Assembly (NCBI RefSeq): GCF_001598215.1
Contig: NZ_BCXJ01000002.1
Location: 186,001-250,000, forward strand
Length of the DNA stretch: 64,000 bases
Reading direction: 5' to 3'
DNA from: Shouchella clausii
GTDB taxonomy: Bacteria; Bacillota; Bacilli; Bacillales; Bacillaceae_D
Shown here: piece after piece, positions 1 to 7,675 of the stretch
Position numbering within the stretch: the stretch's first letter is position 1
Layout: each line of letters starts with the position of its first letter
Notes under the pieces: generated by a model
What the model saw: the letters and a program-made list of their open reading frames with translations, nothing else
What the model was told of the DNA's origin: nothing
The model's database searches: none
Program-made: the position numbers and the translations under genes

Positions 1-68
1 GCTTTTCGCTACCATTAAAATCTCCCTTTTTACTAGTATCATACTATGTACAGCCTAATCTAAATAAC

Positions 69-116
69 AAAAAAGAGGATATATGCTCATATAATGAACA
101 TAATATCCTCTTTTTT
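69..116 (-). terminator. Terminator downstream of zwf
   Basis: A 14-bp inverted repeat (69-82 with 103-116) flanks a 20-nt loop, and each arm ends in an A- or T-run. On the minus strand it lies about 40 nt past the zwf stop codon and fits a Rho-independent terminator. The T-run on both strands means it could act bidirectionally. Confidence 0.75.
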
Positions 117-154
117 GTTTTGTCTATTCAATTTTTCAGCCAAGCTTTTTTATT

Positions 155-1642
155 TTACATTTCTTCAACAGGCCACCATGAAAAGCCGTCTGCTTCAAGA
201 AGCTCATCCGCTTCTTTTGGCCCCATCGAACCTGCTCTATATGCTGGCAGCTTTTCTCCATTTTCTGACCACGCTTTGGAGATCGCATCGACAAGGGACC
301 ATGACAAACTGACTTCATCCCAATGGGCAAAGTTTGTTGCATCGCCCATCATGCAATCAAAGAGCAAACGCTCATATGCTTCAGGCGTGTTAAACCGGTC
401 TTCGCTATCATGCCGGTATTGCAAATGGACAGGCGTCGTGTCTGCCGAGCCAATCTTCTTGCCGTTCAAAACAATCGTCATGCCTTCATCAGGCTGAATA
501 TGGATAATCAACAAATTCGGCCCAGTCTGTTTGTTTTCCTTGCTATACAGATTTAAAGGCAGTTCCTTAAATTCAACCACGATTTTCGTTGACTTCACCG
601 CCATCCGCTTTCCAGTACGGATATAAAAAGGCACGCCTGCCCAGACATGATTGTCAATCATTAACTTTGCTGCAACATAGGTCTCTGTTTTTGACGAGTC
701 GCTTACATTTTCTTCTTCCAAATAGCCAATCACTTCTTGGCCGTTGATCTCCCCTCGGCCATATTGCCCCCGTACAACATTTTCCTTAATGCTCTCGCCG
801 ACAATCGGGCGCAACGCGCGTAACACTTTAATTTTTTCGCTACGAATATCATCCGTTGACAAGCGAAGAGGTACATCCATTGCCAAGAGTGACACCATTT
901 GCAGCATATGGTTTTGCACCATATCACGAAGGGCTCCTGATTTTTCATAATAGCCGCCCCGTCCTTCTACACCGAGCTGCTCACTGGAAGTCACTTGAAT
1001 ATTAGCGATATGTCTATTGTTCCACAATGAACCGAATAAAGCATTGGCAAAACGGATCACTTGAATGTTTTGCACCATTTCTTTTCCTAAATAGTGGTCG
1101 ATCCGGTAAATTTCATCTTCTGAAAACGCCTGGCGTATTTCGTCATTTAAACGGATGGCCGACTGCAAGTCTGTCCCAAAAGGTTTCTCAATCACAAGAC
1201 GAGTCCATCCTTGCGTGTCCTTTAGCCCTTCGTTATGTATTGACTGAGCAATTTGCCCAAAAAATTCAGGTGCCATTGCCATATAAAAAATTCGGTTTCC
1301 AGGGATATGGAATGTCTCATCCAAAATGTGCAACTTGTCATTCAGCTCGCTATAGGAATCCTTGTTGGTGACGTCAAATGATAGATAGGAAAAATGCTTT
1401 AAAAATGGTTCGGCGACTTCAGGAGTTTGCTCGCCGAGTTCTTCTTGGATCGATTCCATAACGACTGTTCTTAGTTTTTCATCATCCCATTCACGGCGCC
1501 CTAAACCCACTACAGCAAAATGTTCGTTCAAATTGCCTTTTCTGTATAAATTGTATATAGACGGAAACAATTTTCGTTTCGCTAAATCACCTGTAGAGCC
1601 GAAAATAACAAAAACCGCTTCCGCTTGTTCGATCTGGTTCAT
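155..1642 (-). CDS. zwf: Glucose-6-phosphate 1-dehydrogenase
   Basis: Oxidises glucose-6-phosphate to 6-phosphogluconolactone with NADP, the first step of the oxidative pentose phosphate pathway in the cytoplasm. The protein (495 aa, usual family length) opens with a Rossmann motif GSTGDLAKRK near residue 15. It carries the family signature RIDHYLGKE near residue 185. The ATG at 1642 is chosen because AAGAGG lies just upstream; an in-frame extension to 1690 has a lysine-rich stretch and no family similarity. A TATAAT at about 1711-1716 on the minus strand may be its -10 box, but the -35 is poor. It stands alone between its terminator and a long intergenic region. Confidence 0.97.
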   Translation of the reverse strand: MNQIEQAEAVFVIFGSTGDLAKRKLFPSIYNLYRKGNLNEHFAVVGLGRREWDDEKLRTVVMESIQEELGEQTPEVAEPFLKHFSYLSFDVTNKDSYSELNDKLHILDETFHIPGNRIFYMAMAPEFFGQIAQSIHNEGLKDTQGWTRLVIEKPFGTDLQSAIRLNDEIRQAFSEDEIYRIDHYLGKEMVQNIQVIRFANALFGSLWNNRHIANIQVTSSEQLGVEGRGGYYEKSGALRDMVQNHMLQMVSLLAMDVPLRLSTDDIRSEKIKVLRALRPIVGESIKENVVRGQYGRGEINGQEVIGYLEEENVSDSSKTETYVAAKLMIDNHVWAGVPFYIRTGKRMAVKSTKIVVEFKELPLNLYSKENKQTGPNLLIIHIQPDEGMTIVLNGKKIGSADTTPVHLQYRHDSEDRFNTPEAYERLLFDCMMGDATNFAHWDEVSLSWSLVDAISKAWSENGEKLPAYRAGSMGPKEADELLEADGFSWWPVEEM

Positions 1643-1870
1643 CTTTTTACCTCTTTTCTTGACTGTCTTTTTCTTTCGCTCGCTAAGCAATTGGCAATAG
1701 GTGTTTGTTGCCCTCCCCCATTATACCGAAAATGTTGCTCAGACAGCTAAAATTTGCTTAGCAACCGTCTAACTTTCTCCCTTTAATGCTTTGCTGTACT
1801 TATTTAAAAAGATTTTTTCTATTATACACTTGATTAACGGCAATTGCACTCCTTGTTTTTTTGTGCTGGA

Positions 1871-1980
1871 TTGATTTAACAGCCCCATCCCGCTATACAA
1901 TAGGCTCAAGCTGTGGTATAGTAGGAACTGCCTTAATATTTTCCCCGACATTCTGCCTTTTCCCAGCAGAATGTTTTTTA
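1871..1980 (+). ncRNA. Candidate short plus-strand RNA (promoter to terminator)
   Basis: The long gap upstream of zwf (1643-2236) contains a complete plus-strand unit without a convincing reading frame. TTGATT (1871-1876) and TATACA (1894-1899) are spaced 17 bp. An extended -10 TGGTATAGT (1914-1922) gives an alternative start. A 9-bp hairpin (1948-1956 with 1966-1974) followed by a T-run makes a Rho-independent terminator. The transcript would be 50-75 nt. It contains two C-rich patches, TTTTCCCCG before the hairpin and CTTTTCCCA in its loop, able to pair with purine-rich ribosome-binding sites. No known RNA family is recognised. Existence is inferred from signals only. Confidence 0.4.
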
Positions 1981-2087
1981 TGTTTAGCGTCTTCCTCTCG
2001 TTAGTTTCTTCCATTTTTCCAGTCGTACTCTTTTTTCTACGGAAAGCTCTTTTTTTATTTTTGTTGTCGTTCATAATTTTTAATATG

Positions 2088-2150
2088 GTACGTGAAATTT
2101 TCTGATTTGAGGAACAGATAGTCGGGCTATTTAATTCAGTACGTGAAATT
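2088..2150. repeat. Pair of 12-bp direct repeats upstream of the 2237 gene
   Basis: GTACGTGAAATT occurs at 2088-2099 and again at 2139-2150, 51 bp apart start to start, which is close to five helical turns. They lie roughly 90-150 bp upstream of the following gene and could be binding sites for a regulator. This is only suggested by their spacing and position. Confidence 0.35.
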
Positions 2151-2236
2151 AAAAAAACAAATGGCGTTGCTTTTTTGATTCTTCGCGCATATTTTCTCTT
2201 TACAGTGAATACGTTCTTTAAAAGGAGCTGATTGGC

Positions 2237-2542
2237 ATGTACGGAAATGGCGAATGGGTTATTTACAAAGCAGGCCGCGCACGCATTCTTGGTTGGATTA
2301 GCGAAGCAAAAGTGGTGGCGTCCAATTCAGCGAACACCCCAATTAAAACAATTTACCAATTCCATACCAAGCAGCGCGTTTTAAATGGTAAGCAGCCGCT
2401 TTTGGCAAATGAAGAAGACTTGCAAACATGTTCCCCCAAACTGAAAGCCGATGATATTCGCGCTCTTCAAGAGATTGCCCTTTTGACTAAGGACAAGCAA
2501 TGGTTTCTTGAGTTAAGCAACGCTCACCATTCTCATGCTTAG
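2237..2542 (+). CDS. Small IDEAL-like protein of unknown function
   Basis: A 101-aa protein preceded by a strong AAAAGGAGCTG ribosome-binding site, so it is likely translated. The N-terminal half has YGNGEWVIYKAG followed by short beta-type segments. The C-terminal segment (about residues 75-98, with DDIRALQEIALL and DKQWFLELS) resembles the Firmicutes IDEAL domain, which is seen more clearly in YpiB at 17061-17606 of this same window. The exact IDEAL motif is not present, so the resemblance is weak. It is the only plus-strand gene in its surroundings. It is followed directly by a hairpin and a dispersed repeat. No function is proposed. Confidence 0.7.
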   Translation: MYGNGEWVIYKAGRARILGWISEAKVVASNSANTPIKTIYQFHTKQRVLNGKQPLLANEEDLQTCSPKLKADDIRALQEIALLTKDKQWFLELSNAHHSHA

Positions 2543-2568
2543 AAAGGACGGCCACAAAGCCGCCCTTT
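2543..2568. terminator. Hairpin directly after the 2237 gene (duplicated copy A)
   Basis: AAAGGACGGC and GCCGCCCTTT form a strong stem immediately after the stop codon. An almost identical hairpin lies at 2723-2749, on the other side of the repeat element, next to the convergent methyltransferase gene. Both may terminate transcription, the plus-strand one with only a short T-run. Confidence 0.55.
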
Positions 2569-2569
2569 C

Positions 2570-2695
2570 AGACTGTAGACAAACGCTCGCATACGTCGTC
2601 GTTTGCCTCGGTCATATGCTCATGAACACACGTTCTATTCGCATCTTCCCTCGCCTGCACTCCTCGTCTGACAAGCGTTTTCTATTAGTCTGAGT
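2570..2695. repeat. Dispersed 3'-end repeat, copy 1 (full length, 126 bp)
   Basis: Begins AGACTGTAGACAAACGCT and ends with the imperfect inverted form AGCGTTTTCTATTAGTCT. It has the same length as copy 5 at 57980-58105 and differs from it at about 7 of 126 positions by eye. An internal stem (CAAACG with CGTTTG) is visible in the first third. It sits between two near-identical hairpins. Confidence 0.85.
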
Positions 2696-2722
2696 ACGGT
2701 TATCGACTTTGTCGACAACCTC

Positions 2723-2749
2723 AAAGGACGGCACAAAGCCGCCCTTTTT
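2723..2749 (-). terminator. Terminator of the methyltransferase gene (duplicated copy B)
   Basis: AAAGGACGGC and GCCGCCCTTT pair across a short loop directly beside the stop codon of the minus-strand methyltransferase gene. It matches the hairpin at 2543-2568 except for one base in the loop region. The duplication flanks repeat copy 1. Confidence 0.55.
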
Positions 2750-3500
2750 ATTTTCTTGCTTTTAAGATAAATCGATGCTGTGTCGTTTCGAAATACCCTC
2801 TCTTTTTTATCTCCTGATAGATGCGATACAACTGGGGCATATGGCGTTCCACAGAAAAGCCTGGTGCTTGCCAGGGAATCGCCCGCAAGTAATAAATAAG
2901 CGCACCAATATCAAAAAAACGCTGCTTTGGAAAAGCCTTCGTTTTTGCTTCAATGCTAAAGCCGTGTGCAACTAAGCGGTCAACTGCAACTTCCAGCTTC
3001 CAATCTGCAAATTCAGTATTTAAAGGAAGTGAAAGTGCGTCATTGATTTCTTTGCAGTCGTCACCGCCAACCTGTTGCGTAATAAACGTTCCACCTGGTT
3101 TTAATATACGCGCTAATTCTCGCTCGTTGTATGACTCATGACGGTTAATAATACTGTCAAAAGCCCCATCAGAAAATGGCAGATAGTCATCATCTTCTAT
3201 ATAACGTACACAGACGCCAAACGGGGCTAATGCTTTTTGCGCAATTTCTACATTGGGCTCGTATCCCTCTGTTGCATAGACCTTTCCTTGGAATGGAGCA
3301 CACGAAGACAAAAATTCGCCACCGCCTGTGCCCATATCCAGCACTGTCCTTTGCTTAAGTGACTCCTTGACCCAATCCCGATAAGACCAGTCGAGCTCCT
3401 CCTCTTTCACTCGCCCTCTTAACTGCTCAAAATTCCAACCGCTAAATGACTGCTTCATTGCTGTTTCTACTTGTTCTAAAAAGTCTTTGCTATAGGCCAT
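2748..3500 (-). CDS. Class I SAM-dependent methyltransferase, substrate unknown
   Basis: A 250-aa class I methyltransferase. The glycine-rich SAM-binding motif I is LDMGTGGGEF near residue 55. The acidic loop ATEGYEPN follows at about residue 80, then FDSIINRHESYNERE and LKPGGTFITQQVG, typical motifs IV and V. The C-terminus (residues 160-250) should hold the substrate-recognition part. I do not recognise the substrate; a close relation to Erm-type rRNA dimethylases is not seen. The ATG at 3500 is chosen for its GGGGAGGAATC ribosome-binding site. That site is locked in a perfect 13-bp hairpin in the leader, which suggests control of translation. Confidence 0.85.
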   Translation of the reverse strand: MAYSKDFLEQVETAMKQSFSGWNFEQLRGRVKEEELDWSYRDWVKESLKQRTVLDMGTGGGEFLSSCAPFQGKVYATEGYEPNVEIAQKALAPFGVCVRYIEDDDYLPFSDGAFDSIINRHESYNERELARILKPGGTFITQQVGGDDCKEINDALSLPLNTEFADWKLEVAVDRLVAHGFSIEAKTKAFPKQRFFDIGALIYYLRAIPWQAPGFSVERHMPQLYRIYQEIKKRGYFETTQHRFILKARK

Positions 3501-3509
3501 TTTTTGATT

Positions 3510-3661
3510 CCTCCCCATAAATAAACAGATGTACGCCGGTTTGTCCCGATTTATGGGGAGGCCCTCTGCACCGTTGTTATGTAAATCCTAGTTGGAGCCG
3601 CAACTATCTCACTCCTTTTCAGCCTTCCTTCGTTTTATACTATTGTAGCATAGCTCAACAA
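3510..3661 (-). promoter_or_regulatory. Structured leader with leader ORF and sequestered ribosome-binding site
   Basis: TTGTTG (3656-3661) and TATAAA (3634-3639), spaced 16 bp on the minus strand, would start an RNA with about 125 nt of leader. A short frame runs from a TTG at 3603 to a TAA at 3577 (8 codons), with AAAAGGAG 8 nt upstream. Further on, CCTCCCCATAAAT (the minus-strand copy at 3549-3561) pairs perfectly over 13 bp with ATTTATGGGGAGG (3510-3522). The second arm contains the ribosome-binding site of the methyltransferase. The layout resembles translational attenuators. A ligand-binding RNA or simple stability element is also possible. Confidence 0.5.
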
Positions 3662-3753
3662 CGATTTTTCGACTTAAAACATTTACAGAACATACGTTTT
3701 CAAGGTAAAATAACGATAATGAAAAATCATGTTACAAAAAAGGGGAATGACCT

Positions 3754-4185
3754 TTGGAAATAAAAATCGCCACGACACTTGCAGAGTTAGAACAAGCCTT
3801 TCATATTAGGGAAATGGTGTTTGTCCAGGAGCAACATTGCCCACTTGAAGACGAGTTCGACCAATATGACCATCTTGATGCTGCTTGTACACATGTCATT
3901 GCTTATGACGGTGAAAAACCAGTCGGGACAGGCCGTATCCGTTTAGTCGAAAACGCCGGGAAACTCGAACGAATTTGCATTTTAAAAGACTGGCGCCAAA
4001 AAGGTGTCGGCAGAGAAATCATTGAAGCATTGGAAGCCATTGCTTTACAAAAAGGCGCTGCCTCATTGTTGCTCCATGGCCAACAACATGCAGAAGGGTT
4101 TTATCACCGTCTTGGATACAAAACCGCTTCTAACGTCTTTATGGAAGACGGTATCCCACATTTGCTCATGAAAAAAGAGGTTTAG
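3754..4185 (+). CDS. GNAT-family N-acetyltransferase, YjcF-like
   Basis: A 143-aa GNAT acetyltransferase, expected to move an acetyl group from acetyl-CoA to an unknown amine. Near the N-terminus IREMVFVQEQ and later GTGRIRLVE are typical of the ElaA/YjcF subgroup. The acetyl-CoA loop is RQKGVGREI near residue 85, followed by FYHRLGYKT. The start is a TTG at 3754 preceded by AAGGGGAATGACC; the length agrees with relatives. It faces away from its minus-strand neighbours and has its own terminator. Confidence 0.88.
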   Translation: MEIKIATTLAELEQAFHIREMVFVQEQHCPLEDEFDQYDHLDAACTHVIAYDGEKPVGTGRIRLVENAGKLERICILKDWRQKGVGREIIEALEAIALQKGAASLLLHGQQHAEGFYHRLGYKTASNVFMEDGIPHLLMKKEV

Positions 4186-4192
4186 CATCTAT

Positions 4193-4229
4193 AAAGCCAG
4201 CCTGTTTTCATTCCATTGCTGGCTTTTTT
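4193..4229 (+). terminator. Terminator between convergent genes
   Basis: AAAGCCAGC (4193-4201) pairs with GCTGGCTTT (4218-4226), followed by a run of T on the plus strand. It ends the acetyltransferase gene and touches the stop codon of the minus-strand gene at 4228. Confidence 0.8.
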
Positions 4230-4470
4230 AATTTAGCCGTCTGATTTGAATGTTTGCTAAGCGCACTTCTATTCGTTGACTAGGTGTCCCGCGAATGTAA
4301 TCCAAGTCGTAAATCATTTCCGCAATTGCCCCTTGAAAAGACAGATCTTTGCTGATTCGCAAATGGACTTTATTGATGGTCCCCGCATAATCTAGAAATT
4401 GTTTTGCTTCCTCGCCTTTAATTTGATGAAGAAGATCGTGATTATCCATATCAACAAATTCAACGATCAT
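4228..4470 (-). CDS. Hypothetical 80-aa protein
   Basis: An 80-aa protein with a good AGGGGGAAGCACG ribosome-binding site before ATG 4470. The composition is ordinary for a soluble protein and no motif or membrane segment is seen. The pattern MIVEFVDMD at the start and RIEVRLANIQIRRLN at the end suggest beta strands. I do not recognise the family. It stands alone between a plus-strand acetyltransferase and the rtcB gene. Confidence 0.65.
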   Translation of the reverse strand: MIVEFVDMDNHDLLHQIKGEEAKQFLDYAGTINKVHLRISKDLSFQGAIAEMIYDLDYIRGTPSQRIEVRLANIQIRRLN

Positions 4471-4768
4471 CGTGCTTCCCCCTATATTCCAATTTATCTA
4501 GTTTATGTTCTAATGTTTAGAGGCATGCCGTTTATTGTTGTCCAAAGGAAGCCGAAAAATTGCAAACAAGAAAACACGGTTTTCGTTAGCGAGGACGAAT
4601 GGCGATTGCTGTTAAGAAAGCCAGGACCTATCAAAATCCCTATGTGTCAGTGTATGCCAGTCGACAACGTTTCAGTCATCTGTCTTTTTCTTTCAGTGGC
4701 AATAGGAGAATAACTGAGTATTTCTCATCTCACCGTTATGATGCTCTTATTGCACAACTGTAACACTC
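4471..4768. other. Intergenic stretch with no convincing gene
   Basis: About 300 bp separate the 80-aa gene from rtcB. A plus-strand frame beginning near 4522 could code for about 63 residues, but its only purine-rich stretch is too close to the ATG, and no family is recognised. I see no clear hairpin terminator for rtcB here. It may be decayed coding sequence. Confidence 0.4.
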
Positions 4769-5998
4769 TTAATCTTTGTAAGGATCAAATTCATTTTCGC
4801 CAGCCATACAAACGCCAACAGGCTTTAAGCGATGTTTTACTTTAAACGTATTTTTATGAGCAGAAAGGACCGTATCTAATTTTTTATACACAAACGGGCT
4901 TTCGTCTGTGCCTCCACCACGCAATTCTACCCCAAACGCAGTAAGCGCAGCTGCCATTTGCTTAGAGCTGATCACTCCACCGCTGCGGCGTCTGTTCTTG
5001 CCTTTCCCTGTAAAACGACCCGCCGCCTGCGTGCGGCTCATTAACCTGCCAGCGCCATGGACTGTGCTGTAAAAAGCGTCCTTGTTTTCTTTGCTATCAA
5101 TTCCCTCAACAATGACTGAGTAATCACCCATACTGCCGCCGATAAATCCAAGCTGTCCTGGAGCAGAAGGTGTTGCTCCCTTGCGGACGACATAAACGTC
5201 TTTGCCATTGTGCGTTTCCTTCCAAGCAAAATTATGATGGTTATGAACAGAAAACGTTTCTTTTGCTTGCAGAATGGCGAGTACTTTAGCGATACAATGG
5301 TCTCTGCCAGCATATGCGTATTTACCGGCGATGTTCATTGCTCGTATGTACATGTCACCTAACTCTGAGGCAACATCAAACAACGTCGGTACATCCTCCA
5401 TGCTCTCCCCGCTAACTTTGCTAGCAAACGGCCTGTTTTTCGCCAAGTTCAAAAAACCGCTAGCTGTTTTATGGCCTAAGCCCCTACTGCCAAAATGGTT
5501 TGCGACCCATAAAACGCCTGTTTCTTCTTCAACAAACAAATCAACGAAATGGTTGCCGCTTCCAATCGTACCGAGTTGGTTACGCGCCAATGTTTGTAAT
5601 GTATCTGCAAGCCCTGGTGCAATTTCCGAAAACACATGCCAGTCAGGATCAGAAAAGAGCTCATGGTCAACTGGCTGCTTGTTTTTTTGGCCAATGCCGA
5701 ACGGAAGCGCTTCGTAAATTTCATCGAGAAGCAGAGGTAGCTCCAAGCGAATTTCCTCAAAAGTAAGATTTGTACGCACTGCTTTGTTGCCACAGGCAAT
5801 GTCATAACCGACTCCAGAAGGGGATACTTGGCCATCATAGACGACAACGCCCCCTACTGGTTGGCTGTACCCTTTATGGTGGTCAGCCATTAATAGTGTT
5901 TGGACGACATTGCCATGCTGGCTACAGCGAACTGCCTGTTCAACAGCGTTTTCAAGTGGTTCCCCCCATACGCGGACACCGTCAATCGTCTTATACAT
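4769..5998 (-). CDS. rtcB: RtcB-family RNA ligase
   Basis: Joins 2',3'-cyclic-phosphate or 3'-phosphate RNA ends to 5'-OH ends, with GTP and manganese, in RNA repair or tRNA splicing. The 409-aa protein keeps the family landmarks: the metal-binding Cys in DIACGNK (about residue 69), GSGNHF (about 146), the His cluster VHNHHNF (about 251) and the guanylated His in HGAGR (about 314). The ATG at 5998 has an AGAGGGGAGAAC site; the upstream in-frame ATG does not. No archease or RtcA gene is next to it. It sits just behind a broken acetyltransferase gene whose tail overlaps its start by 8 nt. Confidence 0.93.
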   Translation of the reverse strand: MYKTIDGVRVWGEPLENAVEQAVRCSQHGNVVQTLLMADHHKGYSQPVGGVVVYDGQVSPSGVGYDIACGNKAVRTNLTFEEIRLELPLLLDEIYEALPFGIGQKNKQPVDHELFSDPDWHVFSEIAPGLADTLQTLARNQLGTIGSGNHFVDLFVEEETGVLWVANHFGSRGLGHKTASGFLNLAKNRPFASKVSGESMEDVPTLFDVASELGDMYIRAMNIAGKYAYAGRDHCIAKVLAILQAKETFSVHNHHNFAWKETHNGKDVYVVRKGATPSAPGQLGFIGGSMGDYSVIVEGIDSKENKDAFYSTVHGAGRLMSRTQAAGRFTGKGKNRRRSGGVISSKQMAAALTAFGVELRGGGTDESPFVYKKLDTVLSAHKNTFKVKHRLKPVGVCMAGENEFDPYKD

Positions 5999-6409
5999 AA
6001 GTTCTCCCCTCTTCATCCCGTTTGAATACCATTTTTACTGTAGCAAGACATGGCCAAATAGTTGCTCTTAAAAATCGTTCAGCATGAAAATTGCCTTTTT
6101 CAAGGTACACAACAAGTGGCTCGCCTCGTTTTAATTCGTGTACGACTGCTTCAAAAAGCAATGTCCCTGCTCCACAGTCAAGCTTTTTAGGGGCGACATA
6201 AATGGCGGCCAAATACTTCTAGTTAGTTGGGCAAAGCCACTAACTGCCCCTGCCTCTTCCACAAAAAAAGCGGCGTACGAATGGGCTTGCTCCATGTAAG
6301 TTTGCCGGATTTCAGCTGGAATTAGGTCTTTATACGTGTCTTCCCATGAACACTTTGCGATCTCTTGGGTGTGAACAATGTCCTGTTTTTCCCCTTTCCT
6401 TGTTTTCAT
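5991..6409 (-). pseudogene. Frameshifted GNAT acetyltransferase
   Basis: Two overlapping frames carry the two halves of one GNAT protein. The first (from ATG 6409, with an AAAGGGAAGC site) encodes an N-terminal part with QDIVHTQEIAK, SWEDTYKDLIP and VSGFAQLT. The second (5991-6212) encodes AAIYVAPKK, GAGTLLFEAVVHELKRGEP and VYLEKGN, the acetyl-CoA-binding and final parts. The reading frame shifts between about 6205 and 6230, where some linker residues of a normal GNAT also seem missing. So a small deletion is more likely than a single-base change, though a sequencing error cannot be excluded. Confidence 0.75.
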
Positions 6410-6427
6410 TTGCTTCCCTTTAATGTT

Positions 6428-6452
6428 AAAAGAAGGCTAGATGCCTTCTTTT
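6428..6452 (-). terminator. Terminator overlapping the mgsA stop codon
   Basis: AAAAGAAGGC (6428-6437) and GCCTTCTTTT (6443-6452) form a 10-bp hairpin with a 5-nt loop. The mgsA stop codon TAG lies at the base of the loop, so the last codons of the gene form one arm of the terminator. Confidence 0.75.
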
Positions 6453-6868
6453 AATGGGTTTGTTTTTTCTTGTTCATGGATAATATCACGGAAAGCAAAA
6501 TCGCCTCTTTCAAGCCCTTTGATTAAAATTTCAGCGGTTCCCATATTTGTCGCCAGCGGCACACTTTGCACATCACATAACCGAATTAAAGCAGTGACAT
6601 CCGGTTCATGGGGCTGCGCCGTCAACGGATCGCGCATAAACAAAATCAAATCGAATTGATTTTCAGCAACGAGCGCCCCGATTTGCTGATCGCCACCTAA
6701 TGGGCCAGACTTAAAACGGGTCACAATCAATTCAGTCGCCTCCATGATGCGAGTACCCGTTGTACCAGTCGCATACAGCTCATGCTCTTTTAAAATGGGC
6801 TCATAGGCAACACAAAAATCAACCAATTCTTGTTTTTTCTTGTCGTGGGCAATTAAAGCGATTTTCAT
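6437..6868 (-). CDS. mgsA: Methylglyoxal synthase
   Basis: Converts dihydroxyacetone phosphate to methylglyoxal and phosphate, a bypass that relieves phosphate limitation in glycolysis. The 143-aa protein has the usual length, with AHDKKK near residue 8, the phosphate-binding TGTTG near 38, [10 protein letters not shown] near 57 (containing the catalytic Asp) and PHEPD near 98. It is the last gene of the ypjD-dapB-mgsA operon. The B. subtilis genes that normally follow (bshB1, bshA, cca, birA) are not here; the operon ends at its own terminator. Confidence 0.95.
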   Translation of the reverse strand: MKIALIAHDKKKQELVDFCVAYEPILKEHELYATGTTGTRIMEATELIVTRFKSGPLGGDQQIGALVAENQFDLILFMRDPLTAQPHEPDVTALIRLCDVQSVPLATNMGTAEILIKGLERGDFAFRDIIHEQEKTNPLKEGI

Positions 6869-6880
6869 GTCGTTCTCCCC

Positions 6881-7675
6881 TTAGTCGATTAAATTTTCAA
6901 GGCCATATACTAGCGTCGAAAGTTTGACCACTTGTTCAACAGCAAGCTTTACACCAGGCATAAAACTTTCACGATTTAGCGAATCGTGGCGTATCGATAA
7001 CGTTTGTCCCACTCCGCCAAACAGCACTTCTTGATGAGCCACTCGCCCTGGCAAACGGACGGAGTGGATTTTCATCCCCTCAAAGTCAGCTCCTCTTGCG
7101 CCTGACATCTCTTCCCTTTCCTGCTCATGACCTTGCTTTTTCGGAGCTCGTACCTCGGCAATGAGCTGTGCCGTTTTTACTGCTGTCCCTGACGGCGCAT
7201 CAAGCTTACGGTCATGGTGCTGCTCAATAATTTCCACATCATTCATGTACCGTGCTGCTGTTTGTGCAAATTTCATCATTAAGATCGCGCCAATAGCAAA
7301 GTTGGGGGCGATGATCGCGCCAAGCTCTTTTGCTTCGGCCATTTGCGTTAAATCGCGAATATCTTCATCACTAAACCCTGTCGTTCCCACAACCGGACGA
7401 ACGCCATGCTCAAACGCGATTTCCATATGCTTTCTGCCAAAGGCAGGTGCAGTCAAATCAATTAAAACATCGGGTTCATGTTCAGCAAAACAGCGTGCCA
7501 TATCGGTATATACGGGTACATCGCCTTGTTGGAATTGTGGCAAATCATTTAAGCGTTTGCCGTCATTTTTTGAATCAACTACAGCGACAAGTTCAAATGA
7601 CTCTTCTTGCAGACAAAGTTTGACTGCTTCTTGCCCCATGTTGCCACGGGGCCCTGCAATTACAATACGTGTCAT
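6881..7675 (-). CDS. dapB: 4-hydroxy-tetrahydrodipicolinate reductase
   Basis: Reduces the dihydrodipicolinate intermediate with NAD(P)H in the lysine and diaminopimelate pathway, needed for peptidoglycan and for spore dipicolinate. The 264-aa protein begins with the nucleotide-binding GPRGNMGQEA. It has PVVGTTGF near residue 98 and the signature EIIEQHHDRKLDAPSGTA near 150. Its ATG overlaps the ypjD stop by one base (TAATG), which suggests translational coupling. Confidence 0.96.
   Translation of the reverse strand: MTRIVIAGPRGNMGQEAVKLCLQEESFELVAVVDSKNDGKRLNDLPQFQQGDVPVYTDMARCFAEHEPDVLIDLTAPAFGRKHMEIAFEHGVRPVVGTTGFSDEDIRDLTQMAEAKELGAIIAPNFAIGAILMMKFAQTAARYMNDVEIIEQHHDRKLDAPSGTAVKTAQLIAEVRAPKKQGHEQEREEMSGARGADFEGMKIHSVRLPGRVAHQEVLFGGVGQTLSIRHDSLNRESFMPGVKLAVEQVVKLSTLVYGLENLID

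Noticed and set aside
1734-1765. GTTGCT/AGCAAC inverted repeat upstream of zwf as an operator
   Set aside because: The arms are only 6 bp with a 20-nt centre and the position relative to the zwf -10 box is ordinary. It could be chance.
1769-2074. Minus-strand frame of about 101 codons between zwf and the 2237 gene
   Set aside because: It has no ribosome-binding site, is very rich in Lys, Arg and Asn from AT-rich DNA, and runs antisense to a plausible promoter-terminator unit.
4522-4713. Plus-strand frame of about 63 codons before rtcB
   Set aside because: The purine-rich stretch is too close to the ATG, there is no family resemblance, and no terminator follows. It may be decayed sequence.
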